This document shows, in pieces, positions 20,036 through 32,804 of a stretch of DNA of 64,000 bases. The notes beneath the pieces are model-generated. The model was not told where the DNA came from and did not search any database. It worked only from the letters and a program-made list of their open reading frames with translations. Every line of letters begins with the position of its first letter. The stretch's first letter is position 1. The stretch is from Isoetes taiwanensis (lineage: Eukaryota; Streptophyta; Lycopodiopsida; Isoetales; Isoetaceae): NCBI GenBank assembly GCA_021234155.1, contig JAJEKV010000057.1:4433821-4497820 (forward strand), given 5' to 3'. Made by a program: the position numbers and the translations under genes.

Positions 20036-23000
20036 AGGACAATGTTGTCCTCAGCATTGCGCTAAGGTGACGAGCCTATCTATCCTGCAAAACAACATAA
20101 GATCATACACTTAAGTTTAATTTAAACGATCAACTTCCTATTAAAGTTAAATGTCAAAATTTAGGCTATATTTGTACTTATACAAAATTATATAGCCTTA
20201 ACAAGGTTACTTCCTACAATAATTCAAAACATTATTATAAGAGTTATTAGGGTTCATAATCTAAATTATGGTTCCCCCATCTTCTCGTAATGCGCCCCAC
20301 CTCGAAGCTCCTTCTCACTTGCCTGCACATGGAGCACATTACGTTAGTTTAATTAATAAGTTTGTGGTTTTAGGGGACCACCCCCCTTACCATACCTTGC
20401 GCTCGATCATGGCCCTTTCGGATTTGAGCTTAAGGACCATTTAAGATGATCCCATCATCGCCCATGATCGAGTGCTACCTTGTACTCGGTTACCCGGTGC
20501 CGAGTACCCCTAGTGCATCATGCCCCAAGGGTTTTAAGCTAGGGAACGTCTCACGATCCCATCATCGCGCATGATCACTTTGACCTTCACCATGACCCCC
20601 CTATGGCCAGGTGTGCGACCCCCACATCGTGGCATAGAGAGCATCCGACCGATGTCCCATCATCGCGCACCATGCCTTTCCTCTCTCTCTCTCGCATGAC
20701 CCTATTGGTCATGCGCACCTCTTGGTGCATGTTGGCCTAGAGAACGCCTTAAAGGCTTATCTCATCATCGCCCACATGTTCCAAGATTCTGGCATATGCA
20801 TTCCACTAGCTAGAATACATCTGCCAGAATTAGAGGCTAACTAAGAAACATCTTATATTATAATGTTGTGTAATGGACCACGCCCTAGATCTGACGGTCA
20901 AGATTTGATTAGAAAATTGGATGGTCGAGATAGCTCTTTTATTTTCGTTCTAGCGATTTAGGGCTTCCTCAGCTATGGCGATGGAGGCAAAGCTTGGCAT
21001 CACCCGAGCCTAATCTAAAGGCCGAGATGCTAGGGTTTTTGTTTCCGTTGCAATTTTCTCTCTTCCTCTGTTCCCACCAACAGAATCGACATGCATCATT
21101 CCCATAGTATGCCACAGTAAACTGAAGGTGGAGCAGATAAAGAATCGGCTATGGCAAATCGTGGCAAATCGGCTGTGTAAATCGGCTGTCTATTTTGTTA
21201 AAGGCTTCGGATGCTTCATTGCAGGAGTGCAAAGCCTCTTAATTGGCCATGGGAGCTCTTCTTCAAACGGCTCCCTTTGCATGAAGAAGATAGCTTGAGT
21301 ACTAGAATGATGATCTTCAGTTAACCCAGTTCCAGATTTGGACTTCTGAGACTAGAGCAGATGACTTTAAAATTCCTTTGCTCTTTTGAGACTTCCAATT
21401 TGCGTACTTTGAAGCTTGCACAAAGTTCTTTATGCCGTGAATGATTATGGATGAAGCAGATTTCCTTATGTTTCGGTATTTTTTTTCGTATTTTTGTTAC
21501 TCATTTGGTTCTACATGAGAGCAGAGAAGTACAAGTGCATATGGCTGCAACCAAAATTGCCTCTTCTTACAGTAGACCGAGCAAATCGGTTGTCTGTGGG
21601 CCAAACTATCAACGAAAAGGGGCAGCACAGAGGATTCTGTCTAATTCTGTGCCCTATTTTGAGCAAACATAGCAACATGTTTTTGTCTCATGGCACAATA
21701 GCAACAGATTTGACATTAAGACTTGCTCTCAGGTATGTTTGTGCATATGGCTAAAACACAATTGCCTCTTCTTACAGTAAACTGAGCAAATTGGCTGTGT
21801 GCCATAGCCAAAGTACCAAGCAAATTGGTTGTCTGAACACCGAGCAAATTGGTTGTCTGCTTATAGCCAAAGCACCAACAAAAAGTGACAGCACATGATA
21901 TTCTCTCTAACTATCGGTCTTTTTCTTGGCCCTATTTTGAGCTCGAAAAAATGAAGCGAACGTAGCCGCATCTATTTGTCTGATCTATAGCTACAAAATG
22001 CTTGATAGAGTAGAGGGCAAGAAGGTGTCCATCAGAATTCATGGCACATTAGCAACAGATTTGGCAGTAAGGCTTGCTCTCAGGTATGTTTCTGCACAGA
22101 TCCATGTTACATGCTTCGTGTCCTAGAGTTTTCAGCTTCAGAAGCAGTATCTTAAATATTTCACATAGTTAATGGGTGCTGGCTTTGTGTTCAGAGGAAG
22201 CAAAGGATGGGTTAGAAGATCCTGAATAGCTGAAGTGTCCATGAAGTGTAGAAGGCAACTAGCTGTAAGTATTTTCAACATTCCCTTCCCTGTTCAAGTT
22301 GACATAAATTGACATTTTTTTTTATTCATAGTTGATCTATATTTATTTTGTTGTTCTAGATAAATACTCAAAGATTTATGACATTGTAATTACTGTGATA
22401 GTTTTATGCTCTATATATTCAATTCTTGCATCTACATCAGACAGGAGAATGGAAGTTTTATTTTGAACGAAAGCTCTATTTTGATGAACATTGAAAGGAA
22501 GATTTATCCACGTTGACATTATCTGTGTCGTAGTTAAGCATACAAGTAAAGATGAAGGCTTAGGAACATGGATGGTTTTCTTAAGGAGATAATTATTTTC
22601 TTAAGGGTGCTGGATTACCTTGGATAACTGTGCATTATTGTTAGCTTCTATCTGGAAGGTCTTTAGCATTTGCCAAGATGTGTTTCTGTGTGCATTTTTG
22701 TGTGGAAGCAAAAATCTGGCACTTCTTGCAGTTCTTTTTGTGACTTTGTGTTGTTGCTTTAGACATCTGCAATTGTTGCTTCTCCTATCCATTACCAAGA
22801 GCTTAGATTCATTTGTCTTCAAAGCAGGTTCAAATTGAAGCCGCTGGTAAAGCCCATTTCATATTGACATATTAGACAAGATAGTTTTTGCTTGCTGGCT
22901 TACTCTGTCTACTTGTAGGAAACTTGGCATAATTTTGTTTGCCACATTTGTTGATTTACCAACACTTATCAAGCATGCATTTATTCCTTATTGTGATTTG

Positions 23001-24435
23001 TTTGGAGCGCACTGCATGGATTTCTACAATGGAGCCAGTCCTCCTACCACGACCTATAGAGGATTTGTTGAGAAAGGAGGCAAATTTTGATTTCTAACAT
23101 TCATAGGGCTGTTTACACACTTATGACAATCGACCGAGGTATGCAACTTTGCATTTAAAAGCGATCTTGCATTTAAACTTCTAGCATCGGATTTTCACAT
23201 TTGCATGTAATAATGCGCAGTTGTAATAATTACAATAATGTTTTGAAAGCCATCCGAAAGTACACAAAGTACTTGGTTTGTTAATGCAGTCTTATGGTTA
23301 ATGCAGGCAAGGCTTCTATAACATCTCAAATCGTTTGCTTTTTCCACCTTGATCTTTTGCATAAATCTCAATCTCACAATCCGTTTCATAGTTTGCACTA
23401 AATTCTAAGTATTTCAGTGTCTACATTTGTACTTCAGTCTATTCTAATTTGGCTTTGTATCCATTTGAGATATAGAAAAGGATATGCAACTGATGATATT
23501 TGATGACATATGGGCATCCAAGGATATGGCATCCACCTTCAACAAAACTCCAAAGGCCAAAGCCCATTAAGATGATGCCTAAGCGGCATTGTACAGTCAT
23601 GTTGCACTGATGTTTTAGTCCCAAGGTACAACAACTGGGTACATAATATTTGTACAGTTTATCCCTTAAGGAAAAATTTTACGTTTCAGATGGCATCCTA
23701 CGACAAGATATCTTCAGGCTTTAGCATATCCTCAAGCCGCAACAAACAACCTTTCATATAAAAGTCAGTTTTTGTCAATCTATAATGAACCTTAATCTGT
23801 CATCAAGGTCGGTTCATTTTGCATTCTATGACAAAATGTTTTCAGGCTCAAACATATTCCCAAGCCACAACAGACAACCTTTTGCTTTAAAGTACATCTT
23901 TGCACTATGGTGCATACTAATATATGCTCAAGCTCCAAGCATAAACCATATCTTGATGATGAGAGAGAAAGCAATTTCCATTAAAGTACATGTTAGCTAA
24001 ACCTCGAATAAATCTTGAATTAAAAATATTTACTTTATTAGACCTTCATATTTACAATGATCTTGGATATCAATATAATGCCTCAATGTCTAGATTGATT
24101 TACATCATATAGGTTCACTCAATAACGAATGTTTTTAAGAATTGAGCATGTTATGAAACCAACATAGAGATTATATTAACAGAGAAATGTAGCGTACAAA
24201 GAAATATTAACAGATGAGATAAATGTACAATCAATCATCCTTATTGCACTTCCTTTACATACTAATGGCGCATCGCATCTTTATATACGCCAAACACAAT
24301 GAGGACATCATATTGCAAATAACAATGCACACCCCCGAATGCTTTTCTCCTTGCGCGCTTTTCTCTTTGCGGACAAAACATTTACAAGCTCCCAACTTAT
24401 GCCCAGCAACGCTGGGCACCATTACTAGTACTAAG
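20036..24435 (-). other. Long non-coding 3' region of outer element
   Basis: About 4.4 kb lie between integrase and polypurine tract, against about 0.5 kb in the inner element. The first 350 bp (20036-20390) align with the inner element, including TGTCCTCAGCATTG and GGGACCACCCCC. The remainder has no recognised gene but several diverged internal duplications: 21556-21600 with 21760-21806, 21689-21740 with 22040-22092, and 23694-23766 with 23821-23894. The section from about 20880 has the look of a plant gene leader, so part may be captured or inserted DNA. Confidence 0.6.
20443..20785. repeat. Four degenerate repeats of about 103 bp
   Basis: The word CCCATCATCGC (or CTCATCATCGC) recurs at 20451, 20558, 20656 and 20761, each preceded by a diverged TAGAGAACG-type segment. 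Spacings are 107, 98 and 105 bp. Confidence 0.75.
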
Positions 24436-24894
24436 CTAACCTCCTGGCGAGTCGGGGTCGACCAAGTCAGAGACGACTCGCCCATCAAGCTCCTTCATAA
24501 ATTCTGGGTATTGCTTCTCCAAATCCTGCTTCAATACCCATGTCGCGTCTTCCACGGGCAAGTGCTTCCACTTGACCAAATACTGGAGGAACTGAGACCT
24601 CCTAGTCTTCTTGAATGACTTATCCAGAAGTAACTCAGGCACAATTTCAACTTGCTCCTCGGTCATTTCCAACAAAGTTAGAGTATCCAAAACCTCATCA
24701 GGGTTAGGATTATGCCTTTTCAATAAACTTACGTGGAAGACCTTGTGAACTTTGAGATGGGCCGGAAGATCCAACTTGTAGGCTTGGGAGCCCACTCTCT
24801 CCACAATCTTGAACGGACCAGCCCACCTAGGGGCAAGCTTCTTGCAACTCCCAATCCGAAGCTTAGCTTGCTTAACCTTGATCTTCAACCACAC
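24436..24894 (-). CDS. Outer element integrase C-terminus and chromodomain
   Basis: The 152-residue frame begins with the integrase tail module (LAPRWAGPFKIVERVG, then HKVFHVSLLK) and continues into a chromodomain with LQYLVKWKHLPVEDATWV. Three aromatic positions typical of the methyl-lysine cage region (Tyr, Trp, Trp) are present. In chromoviruses this domain directs integration towards chromatin carrying methylated H3, which is notable because this element also encodes an H3 tail. Confidence 0.9.
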   Translation of the reverse strand: MWLKIKVKQAKLRIGSCKKLAPRWAGPFKIVERVGSQAYKLDLPAHLKVHKVFHVSLLKRHNPNPDEVLDTLTLLEMTEEQVEIVPELLLDKSFKKTRRSQFLQYLVKWKHLPVEDATWVLKQDLEKQYPEFMKELDGRVVSDLVDPDSPGG

Positions 24895-24895
24895 G

Positions 24896-27163
24896 CTATC
24901 GCCTACCTTGAACTCTCTTACGGTCCCATGCAGGTTGTTTGGCTACACTCTTACACCGACTTCTTGCTGCTAGGAGGTAACCCCTCACTTCTTCCACCAA
25001 CTGCTGCATATCTCCTAGCATCTGCTGGGACACTTCAACCTTTGACACGGGATTGTGCCAAGTGTCCGGAGTTAAGCACTGGTACCCGTAATTTACCATG
25101 AAAGGAGACATCTGAGATGACTCCTGTTTGGCACTATTGTAGGCGAATTCCACCAAGTGGATGTACTCATCCCACTTGGACTGCTTATTCCACACAAACC
25201 TTCTAAGCATATCTTCAATGATTCGGTTCGTCCTCTTACGCCCGACCATCCATTTTGGGGATGATAAGTCGCGGCTCATGGAGAGCTTCGTCAGATGGTG
25301 TTTGAAGAGGTCCCCGCCAAAAGCACTCATAAACTTGGAATCTCTATCCGATATTATCTCCCGAGGCATGCCATGGAGCCTAAAAATCTCCTTCACAAAT
25401 AGCTTGGTAGTATCTAATGTTGTGTCGGTAGTTCTACAAGGCACAAAATGTGCCATCTTAGATAATTTGTCTACTACGACCATCAATGCATCTTTGCCTC
25501 GAAGAGTCTTGGGAAGTCCTGTGATAAAATCCATACTTACCACTTCCCACTTCGCATTCGGCACTGCTAGAGGTTCCAAAGCTCCTGGAATTCGAAGCTG
25601 CTCCGCTTTGGTTTGCTGGCACAACTGGCACTCACGAATATATCTTGCTATCTGCTTCTTCATTCCCGGCCAGAAGTAGCTACTCCGAATCTTGAAGTAG
25701 GTCTTCATAAAACCTGCATGCCCTGCTATTGGGCTGTTGTGTGTGTCATGAAGGATTAGCTCTGACGATTCGGGCACACACAACTTATGCTTATGATACA
25801 ACAAGTTGCCTTCCTTCTTATAATGCTTGAAGGCTTCTCGTTCCTTATCTGTTCTAGCCTCCCTAGAGAGGCTTTCCCATACCTCCTTGAAATCACCATC
25901 AGATGGTAATGTCTCCTCAATTTTTTTGCCATACCCACTCGAAAGAGTTGATATAGCATTACAATATGTTCTCATTTCAAGAGGTCTTCTAGAAAGAGCA
26001 TCAGCGACCACATTCAACTTACCTGGCTTATAAGCAATCTCAAAATCATACTCTTCTAGGAATTCCATCCACCTCCTTTGCCTTAGATTAAGGAGTGGTT
26101 GGGTAAGGATGTATTGGAGGCTCTGGTGATCAGTATCTAACTGAAACTTCCTCCCAAGCAAATAATGCCTCCAAATACGAAGAGCTCTGACAATAGCTAG
26201 AAGTTCCTGATCATGGGTTGGATAGCGTTGCTCGGTGTCATTCAACTTCTTGGAATCATAAGCTATTACTCTTCCTTCTTGCATAAGGACTCCACCTGTC
26301 GCTATCTTACTTGCATCCGTTGCTACTATCTTGTCCTTGTCTGGATCTGGCAGAACTAGCACTGGTGCTGTTGTTAAGGCTTCCTTAAGCTTTTCAAATG
26401 AAGCTTGAACATTCTCTAACCAATGTGCTCTCCAATCTTTCACCTTAACACTCTTAGTGAGGTCCGTCAAAGGGGACGCCCACTTAGCGAAGTCCTTCAC
26501 GAACTTTCTGTAATAACCTGCCAGACCTAGAAAGCTTCTTACCTCCGCCACATTCTTTGGAGCTAACCAATCCACTACTGCTTCAATCTTTGCAGGGTCG
26601 GTGGAGATCCCTTCCGCCGATATAACATGGCCCAAGTACTCCACTCTTTCAGTAGCAAAGTGGCATTTGGAAAGCTTTCCATACAAACGATGCCGCCTCA
26701 ACTTTTCTAACACCCTTCTCAAATGCTGACTATGATCTTCAATGGACTTGCTGTAGACTAGAATGTCGTCGAAGAAGACAATGACAAACTCATCTAGAAA
26801 ATCCCTGAAGACGTCGTTCATGAGGCGCATAAAAGTTGCTGGAGCATTCGACAATCCAAAGGGCATTACTGTAAACTCAAAGTGATCATACTGCGTTCTG
26901 AAGGCAGTCTTATGGATATCTTCTTCCTTTATCCTTATTTGGTGGTATCCTGACCTTAAGTCCATTTTAGAGAATACCTTTGCTCCCTGGAGCTGGTCCA
27001 TCAGATCATCTGCCCTTGGCAATGCATACTTATTCTTTATCGTCTGCTTGTTGAGCTGGCGATAGTCTATGCACATTCTTAAACTGCCATCTTTCTTCTT
27101 CACAAAGAGTATGGGTGCTCCAAAAGGAGACACACTTGCTCTAATAAAACCAAGCTCAAGCAA
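24896..27163 (-). CDS. Outer element reverse transcriptase, RNase H, integrase
   Basis: A 755-residue pol frame. The RT (about 1-240) shows [32 protein letters not shown] and the catalytic [10 protein letters not shown]. RNase H (about 250-400) shows [14 protein letters not shown] and TDHQSL. The integrase Zn finger (about 460-520) has [11 protein letters not shown] and CQLCQQTK, followed by the catalytic core with MDFITGLPK and [12 protein letters not shown]. It is of Ty3/gypsy type. Largely whole; treated as a fossil. Confidence 0.95.
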   Translation of the reverse strand: MLELGFIRASVSPFGAPILFVKKKDGSLRMCIDYRQLNKQTIKNKYALPRADDLMDQLQGAKVFSKMDLRSGYHQIRIKEEDIHKTAFRTQYDHFEFTVMPFGLSNAPATFMRLMNDVFRDFLDEFVIVFFDDILVYSKSIEDHSQHLRRVLEKLRRHRLYGKLSKCHFATERVEYLGHVISAEGISTDPAKIEAVVDWLAPKNVAEVRSFLGLAGYYRKFVKDFAKWASPLTDLTKSVKVKDWRAHWLENVQASFEKLKEALTTAPVLVLPDPDKDKIVATDASKIATGGVLMQEGRVIAYDSKKLNDTEQRYPTHDQELLAIVRALRIWRHYLLGRKFQLDTDHQSLQYILTQPLLNLRQRRWMEFLEEYDFEIAYKPGKLNVVADALSRRPLEMRTYCNAISTLSSGYGKKIEETLPSDGDFKEVWESLSREARTDKEREAFKHYKKEGNLLYHKHKLCVPESSELILHDTHNSPIAGHAGFMKTYFKIRSSYFWPGMKKQIARYIRECQLCQQTKAEQLRIPGALEPLAVPNAKWEVVSMDFITGLPKTLRGKDALMVVVDKLSKMAHFVPCRTTDTTLDTTKLFVKEIFRLHGMPREIISDRDSKFMSAFGGDLFKHHLTKLSMSRDLSSPKWMVGRKRTNRIIEDMLRRFVWNKQSKWDEYIHLVEFAYNSAKQESSQMSPFMVNYGYQCLTPDTWHNPVSKVEVSQQMLGDMQQLVEEVRGYLLAARSRCKSVAKQPAWDRKRVQGRR

Positions 27164-29169
27164 TTCCTGGAGTTGCTTCTTGAGCTCTTCAACTCTGGGG
27201 TGCTCATCCTGTATGGTGCCTTGCTGGTAGGCTTAGCATCTGGTGCTAATGTGATCTCACACTCCACACCCCTGTAAGGTGGTAGTTGCCGGATTTCATC
27301 CGGAAATACATCCTTAAATTTCGAAATAAGCCTTGCTACTGGCTTGGGCAACTGCTTCCCCTTTTGGTCGTTTCCATCCTGTTTATTAGGCTCAATTGCC
27401 TCTAATCTCAAAATGTAATCCACCTTATTTCTTTCTATACTCTTCCTTAGCTGCTTCAAAGAAATGCACTGCATAGAAGAAGCTGCCTTCTTACCTTTCA
27501 CTATAAATTTGGTGCCGTCCGGTGCTGTCATAGCAACTTCATTACGGTCGCAGTCGATCATGGCTTTCGCTGGCTTGAGGAACTCCATTCCTACTATAAG
27601 GTCATACCTTCCAATCTCCATGACCTCTGCTCCCATCGGCCACTTACTTCCACTAAGGTCTATGTCGAATCTGATCCTCCTCCCCTTAGTGTGGCGAATG
27701 GCGCCGTTTGCCATAGCAACTGGCCTTGGCTTAGACTTCAATACCTTGTTCTTCATTAGGGCAGCCAGCCTAGGAGAGGCGAAGTTGTGAGAGCTACCTG
27801 TGTCTATGAGGACTACATATGGATTGCTATCTATGATTCCATCAGCCGCGATCACTGTCGACTGATTTTCTATATCATCCGACTCAATATTTGCACAGAT
27901 ATGGCACTCACCATCTATGAAGTCCTGGGCCTCATGCTGGTCGTCGTCCTCATCCGCTTCTGTTGGTGAATCCCAATCCATAAGCTCTGCCAAAGCTGCC
28001 TGCATGACGAATGGGCAATCATGTGTTCGGTGCCCTGGCTGGAAGCACCTGAAACATAGCTTCTTCTCAATACATTCCTGCCTCTTCTCTTTCGTCAGGC
28101 TGTCTAGAATACGCTTTAACACGCTGCCCCCTGATGCATTCTGCGGCTTACGGTCCCCAAAGTTCTTACCCTGAGCTCTTCCTTGCTGCTGGCCTCCTGA
28201 TGGCGTAGTTGCTGATTGCTTACTCTGTTGCTGCCCTTGGTACTGTCCCGTTGACTTCCCTTTGAAGGCCGATTGTCTCTCACCTGGCGTTGCTGGAGCT
28301 TCTTCCAAACTTATGGCTTTATCCTCGGCTTCCGCCACTGACTTAGGGTTGATTGCTCGGACTAGCCTCTTGATATTGCTGTTCAATCCTTCAATATAAG
28401 TCTCAACTGCTTGCCTTTCTGACACCCCAGGAACATGGAGTCTAAGCCGCATAAATTCCTCTGTATACTTGGCTACTGACAGTGTACCCTGATTCAACCT
28501 ATAGAACTGCTGGATCTGCCTACTAGTTATATGTGACCTAGGCACATAATGTCTGCGAAAAGCCTTGCTGAAGGTTTTGAATCTGCAACTGTTCCTTTTG
28601 AGCTTGTTGGACTTGGCATAACCTTTCCACCAGATTCTTGCTGCTCCTATCAAGTTTGATGTGGCAACTTTCCCTATATCCTTATCCTTCATGCCATAAG
28701 AGTTGCCGAACTCTTCCATCTCATCAAGCCAAGCTTCTGCCTCCATACCTGACCTGTCCTTCCGTGAGAACTGACCCAACTTCCTAGTCTTCCACACATT
28801 GCTCATAGCACTGTCAACTTTCTTTTGATAATCATCTTCCTTCCTTGCCCTGGCTCTTACCTGTGGAGTATCAGACTCACTTTCTGAGCTAGAACTGTCT
28901 TGACTGTCTGAAGTGTCTGATGAACTGGAGCTAGGTGGTGTTGGACTCCTTCTGTTTCTCCTTTTCCTCTTCCTGTCTCTGACATTCCCCTGATTATCCT
29001 GCCCTTCCGGCTGTGGAGCTTCCTCGATGCCTTGCTGAGGTAGCGGTGGAGGTGGTGGTGGAGCAGGTGCATATTCTTGGGCATTCATCAATGGGGTGGC
29101 CCAGTGGATCAGCTGATGCATCTGGGTCTTCATCTGGACGAGCCTTGCGTTGATTGCTTCCGGCGTCAT
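27100..29169 (-). CDS. Outer element gag and protease
   Basis: A 689-residue frame. The N-terminus has a proline run and a basic Ser-rich linker. The capsid region (about 140-290) includes [20 protein letters not shown] and [19 protein letters not shown] zinc knuckle, [14 protein letters not shown], lies near residue 375. The aspartic protease has [14 protein letters not shown] near residue 450 and DLIVGMEFL downstream. The C-terminus leads into the pol region. This is the usual order for plant chromoviruses. Confidence 0.93.
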   Translation of the reverse strand: MTPEAINARLVQMKTQMHQLIHWATPLMNAQEYAPAPPPPPPLPQQGIEEAPQPEGQDNQGNVRDRKRKRRNRRSPTPPSSSSSDTSDSQDSSSSESESDTPQVRARARKEDDYQKKVDSAMSNVWKTRKLGQFSRKDRSGMEAEAWLDEMEEFGNSYGMKDKDIGKVATSNLIGAARIWWKGYAKSNKLKRNSCRFKTFSKAFRRHYVPRSHITSRQIQQFYRLNQGTLSVAKYTEEFMRLRLHVPGVSERQAVETYIEGLNSNIKRLVRAINPKSVAEAEDKAISLEEAPATPGERQSAFKGKSTGQYQGQQQSKQSATTPSGGQQQGRAQGKNFGDRKPQNASGGSVLKRILDSLTKEKRQECIEKKLCFRCFQPGHRTHDCPFVMQAALAELMDWDSPTEADEDDDQHEAQDFIDGECHICANIESDDIENQSTVIAADGIIDSNPYVVLIDTGSSHNFASPRLAALMKNKVLKSKPRPVAMANGAIRHTKGRRIRFDIDLSGSKWPMGAEVMEIGRYDLIVGMEFLKPAKAMIDCDRNEVAMTAPDGTKFIVKGKKAASSMQCISLKQLRKSIERNKVDYILRLEAIEPNKQDGNDQKGKQLPKPVARLISKFKDVFPDEIRQLPPYRGVECEITLAPDAKPTSKAPYRMSTPELKSSRSNSRNCLSLVLLEQVCLLLEHPYSL

Positions 29170-29491
29170 ATCGTCGTTGTTGTTGTCATCCTGATCACGT
29201 CCGAAAAGGTTCCTGGGTACCCATTGGTGATGTCGGCCTTGAGAACCTGAACCTGTGTTCCTTGTTGCAAGGATTAATCATCAATGCTTGTTATTAAGTT
29301 ACACAATAGTCATTTTTGCCTACAATTAAATTGTTGTTAGGTACAAAAGAAATCATATGAAAATTCCATTTGTAAGTCAAGATCATGGTAATACATTATT
29401 TAGTATATAGGGATACATTTAATGAACTACATGATAATACTTAAGAGAGAGTTACAATGTACTTTAATTAAGTTAACAAACAAATCTTCCA

Positions 29492-30655
29492 TCAATGATG
29501 TCGCTTGAAGAAGTTCTTGATTTTCTTGAATGTTGTGCCCTTGCCCATGTTCTGCAGTATTCTGGCCGCCGATCCTCCCTCCAATGCTCTTGCCACCTGT
29601 GGTGCTGGTAGTTCTGGTGCAGTTGCTGCCACCACTGACAAGTGCGCATCCCTGAGGTGGCCCCTTGCGAAGTCGAGGGCATGAAGGGCTACGGATCTTT
29701 TGAAGAGAATCACAAGGTCCATCCCGAAATCTATCCTGGCGTGGTGTCCAAAGCCTGAGAGTGCTATGAGGAGCGCCACGGATTCTTCACCCCTTGGGCT
29801 GAACTCCTTGTGGAATACTATCATCTGTCCTTGGCTAAGGGCCGGAAGATAGTACCTGAGTGATTTACCCCTGCACGGCCCCGTGCCTCCCGTACTCCTC
29901 CTTTGAGCTGCCTCGCCGAACACATCTATTGCGGTAAGATCTTCGTGGTCTCTCCACATGGTTGTTGCGTTCTCCAAATTGATGCTGCTAGATGATTCCC
30001 GCATACTCCTGGAGCGCACTGGTCGGCTGGAGCTTGGGCCTCTTCCAGGCTTGTACAACCTGCTTTGGATTTCCTGAAACTCTTCTTCTGGAATGATGGG
30101 TTCCTGCTGCTGAAACATGTACCTAATCTGTTGATACGCCTGGATGTCCGACATGGTTTCCCCTGCATAGAAGTGTCGCTCGGCTACCTCCCGTGGAATC
30201 TCTTGGTAGGAGTAGTCGATGAAGTCACTACCCTGCTCCTGTGCCATAAGGCTTAGGAGCTCATCCATCCTGAGGCCCTCCTCTCGACAATAGGGAAGAC
30301 TGAGGATATCGGTGGCGAATATGTACTCCTCGTCGTCGATGATTACCAGGGTGAGGGCCGTGATACCCACGGGTGGCTCGAAATCCCGCCTTAGTGCTTC
30401 CTGTTGTCGAGCTAGACGCCTCTCCATCCTTCTTGCCTCCCTCATCTCCCAATTTGGGTTCTCTTCCTCCTCCTCTTCGTAATCCTGCTCAATCTGCAGC
30501 ATAGGTGCTTTTGATGTGGAGCCGTAATGTTCGTATGCCGCAGTCTCGATCTCGTGGATGCTTATCTGTGCTGCCCGAGTGTCGAGAGGTGCCAAATCCA
30601 AAGGTTGAATTGACGGCTCCCCTGGTTGGTTAACTGCCCTATACTGCATGAACAA
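29492..30655 (-). CDS. Outer element accessory ORF, distal part
   Basis: A 387-residue frame between the histone genes and gag, interrupted on its 5' side by the inner element; the proximal part is at 43780-44113. It has an acidic run (EEEEEEN), a basic Ser/Arg linker, and a C-terminal domain with GQMIVFHKEFSPRGE, ALLIALSGFGHH and KRSVALHAL, ending in a Lys-rich FKKIKNFFKRHH. The same domain occurs in the inner element at 38582-39199 (GQVLFIARDLGPEAE, ALHALSTLAGH, RRDLALTAL). I recognise no family with confidence. The last helix and Ala-rich end faintly recall histone H2A. Conservation between two diverged elements argues that it is functional. Confidence 0.75.
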   Translation of the reverse strand: MFMQYRAVNQPGEPSIQPLDLAPLDTRAAQISIHEIETAAYEHYGSTSKAPMLQIEQDYEEEEEENPNWEMREARRMERRLARQQEALRRDFEPPVGITALTLVIIDDEEYIFATDILSLPYCREEGLRMDELLSLMAQEQGSDFIDYSYQEIPREVAERHFYAGETMSDIQAYQQIRYMFQQQEPIIPEEEFQEIQSRLYKPGRGPSSSRPVRSRSMRESSSSINLENATTMWRDHEDLTAIDVFGEAAQRRSTGGTGPCRGKSLRYYLPALSQGQMIVFHKEFSPRGEESVALLIALSGFGHHARIDFGMDLVILFKRSVALHALDFARGHLRDAHLSVVAATAPELPAPQVARALEGGSAARILQNMGKGTTFKKIKNFFKRHH

Positions 30656-30672
30656 TGCTAAGGCTGCTTGGC

Positions 30673-32285
30673 TGTGACGCTCCCAGAATATATACGACCC
30701 TCGGACGTATACATACGGGGACTTTCCCCTCCCATGGCAATCATCTCACCATGAGCAGGGCCCTCCGTCTATTTCGGGCCATCTATGAAATGAGGCCCGA
30801 AAGAAGGACACGAAGGGGTCATTCGGCCCACGCCTTCAATGGGACTCCTACGTCGCGGAAGCATGAATACAAGGGTTAGCACACAGCATGAATATACATA
30901 AATAACCACCACGAAGGGTGGCGCATCCATCTAATATACCAACGGCATAGAATATGCATCTAATCCTAAGAAAACACCCAAAACCCAGGTTCTACCCCTC
31001 GGACTCCAAAGAGGATCGACCACGGCCCGGGCCTCAAGAGATCAGCGGACCGAAGTCTTGGCATGGCGTTGGCTGGCATAGAACATTGGCTAGGGTTGTC
31101 CACTCCATCCGCCCCTCCTGTGCACACTTTGCAGATGGGTCAATTCATGCTATGGCTTCGCTATAGCCTTCCGGAGACGCAGACTCAGGGCATCACCCTC
31201 TGAGCCTACTCCAGGTTCATGACGCCTGGTCCGATGAGGCAGTGTCAGGAAGCGTCCCCTTCCGTAATCACACGGTGGTTCCATGGGTGAGCTAGAGAAT
31301 ACGTGCCGCATCGGCGACCCCCACATCCGCAGAGCTTACTCACCCTAAATCTACTCAAAGTGCAAGGTGCTCCATACGGATCACACCTCTACACCCGTGG
31401 AGTGTCGGACCCATACCCGCCCCCTACGTGGACCGGCTATCGCCTAGCCCACCTGTAGGAGTCTCGAGCCTTGTATGCTCATGCAAGACCCCACCCCTCA
31501 TGTCACCACCTTGTGTTCCTTGTCCGGTGCTAAGCCGGACCATAGCATCTATGACCCGTGGGTTCTTGTGCACAGCCGCAATTAATGGGACTCTACAGGC
31601 TATCTAGGAGCATACTACAATACACCTTCGGAGAGGTCTCTACCCCCGTAATCTCCCCGTTTTCAGTCGATTAAACAAAGAACTAACAATCCATCCTTTC
31701 AGAGTAGAACCCAGAATTGAATATAAAGAGAACTTGCTTGAACAATCAAGGGTTAGTTTCTATGATTGGATCACAAAGAGAACAGAGAAATGGATACAAC
31801 CAAGCGTTATCTAGAATTCACATAGCCACCTACCTGAATTCTGGCTGGACTCATTTCCATGGGGCGCCTCCATCTCCTGGGAGTTGAGAATTCATTTGTT
31901 GCTTCACGGGGGGGCGGGTATGGTGATTCTCTGCGCAGTGTATGATGGCGCAGCTCGGCCTTCCTTGGTCGATCTTCTTGAGTCAATCCCAGGGATAGGG
32001 GTCAAGTTGGCATCCAAACTTGGCAACCCCCATGCTGCCCAATCGATTGGGGCAGGTGGCGCCTTCCCAAATGGTAATTAGCCTAATTTCCTAGGTTATA
32101 GGTTATTATTATTAATGTGTTAAATTAGCATAGTTAATTTAATCCTTTTTAAGGTAACCCCCTAGGTTACAATTAAGTTCCCATACCCCCATGGTAGCGT
32201 ACCTTTAGGGGGGTGACGTGCTTGTATTTGTACGTGTCTCGTATAAATACGTGACGTAGACCATATAAATACGTGGAACGTCACA
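30673..32285 (-). repeat. Inner element 3' LTR
   Basis: A 1613-bp LTR opening TGTGACGCTCCCAGAA and closing CGTCACA on plus. It matches 42149-43774. The shared lineage module CCACTCCATCCGCCCCTCCT is near 31100. Confidence 0.95.
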
Positions 32286-32298
32286 TTCTCCCCTCCTT
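32286..32298 (-). promoter_or_regulatory. Inner element polypurine tract
   Basis: Read on minus, AAGGAGGGGAGAA abuts the 3' LTR, equivalent to the outer element's tract. Confidence 0.9.
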
Positions 32299-32804
32299 AA
32301 AAAATAATGCTGTCCTCAGCATTGGGGTTAGCTAATTGAAGACATATACGTGAAGCACTGAATGAAGTTAAGAATATAACATTAATACGCTGAGATTATA
32401 GTAGTTCGGACAGTAATACATTGAAGTTAAAATATCAAAGTACAAGCACCAGGGTGCTCGATACAAACTTATCATCAAGGGAGTTTAGGACCGAAGTCCG
32501 ATTTAAAACATTCTGAGAACAAAATTGATACATGTAGACAAAACCAATACAGGAAAAGTTGGGTTATCAGCAACCCTCTATACAAGGCAGGTGGCGACTT
32601 GTTCACTGGCCTGCACACAACCATATACCCGTAGGTTAATAATATGATTAAGTTGTGGTTGAAGGGACCACCCCCTACAAATAAAAGAAAAAGTATCTAG
32701 AAGGGAATCTATCATGTCTACGGCTTGCAATTCATTGTGGCATAAGGAATGGTTCAGTTCCCCGTATAGCCGGAATGAACGCAGTCTATTTACTAGATGC
32801 CTTT

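Noticed and set aside
20443-20785. Regularly spaced repeats as a CRISPR-like array
   Set aside because: Units are long, degenerate and lie in a plant retroelement. There are no spacers of uniform length.
20976-21011. Short ATG frame (MAMEAKLGITRA) in the outer 3' region
   Set aside because: Stops after 12 codons. The leader-like look alone does not support a gene.
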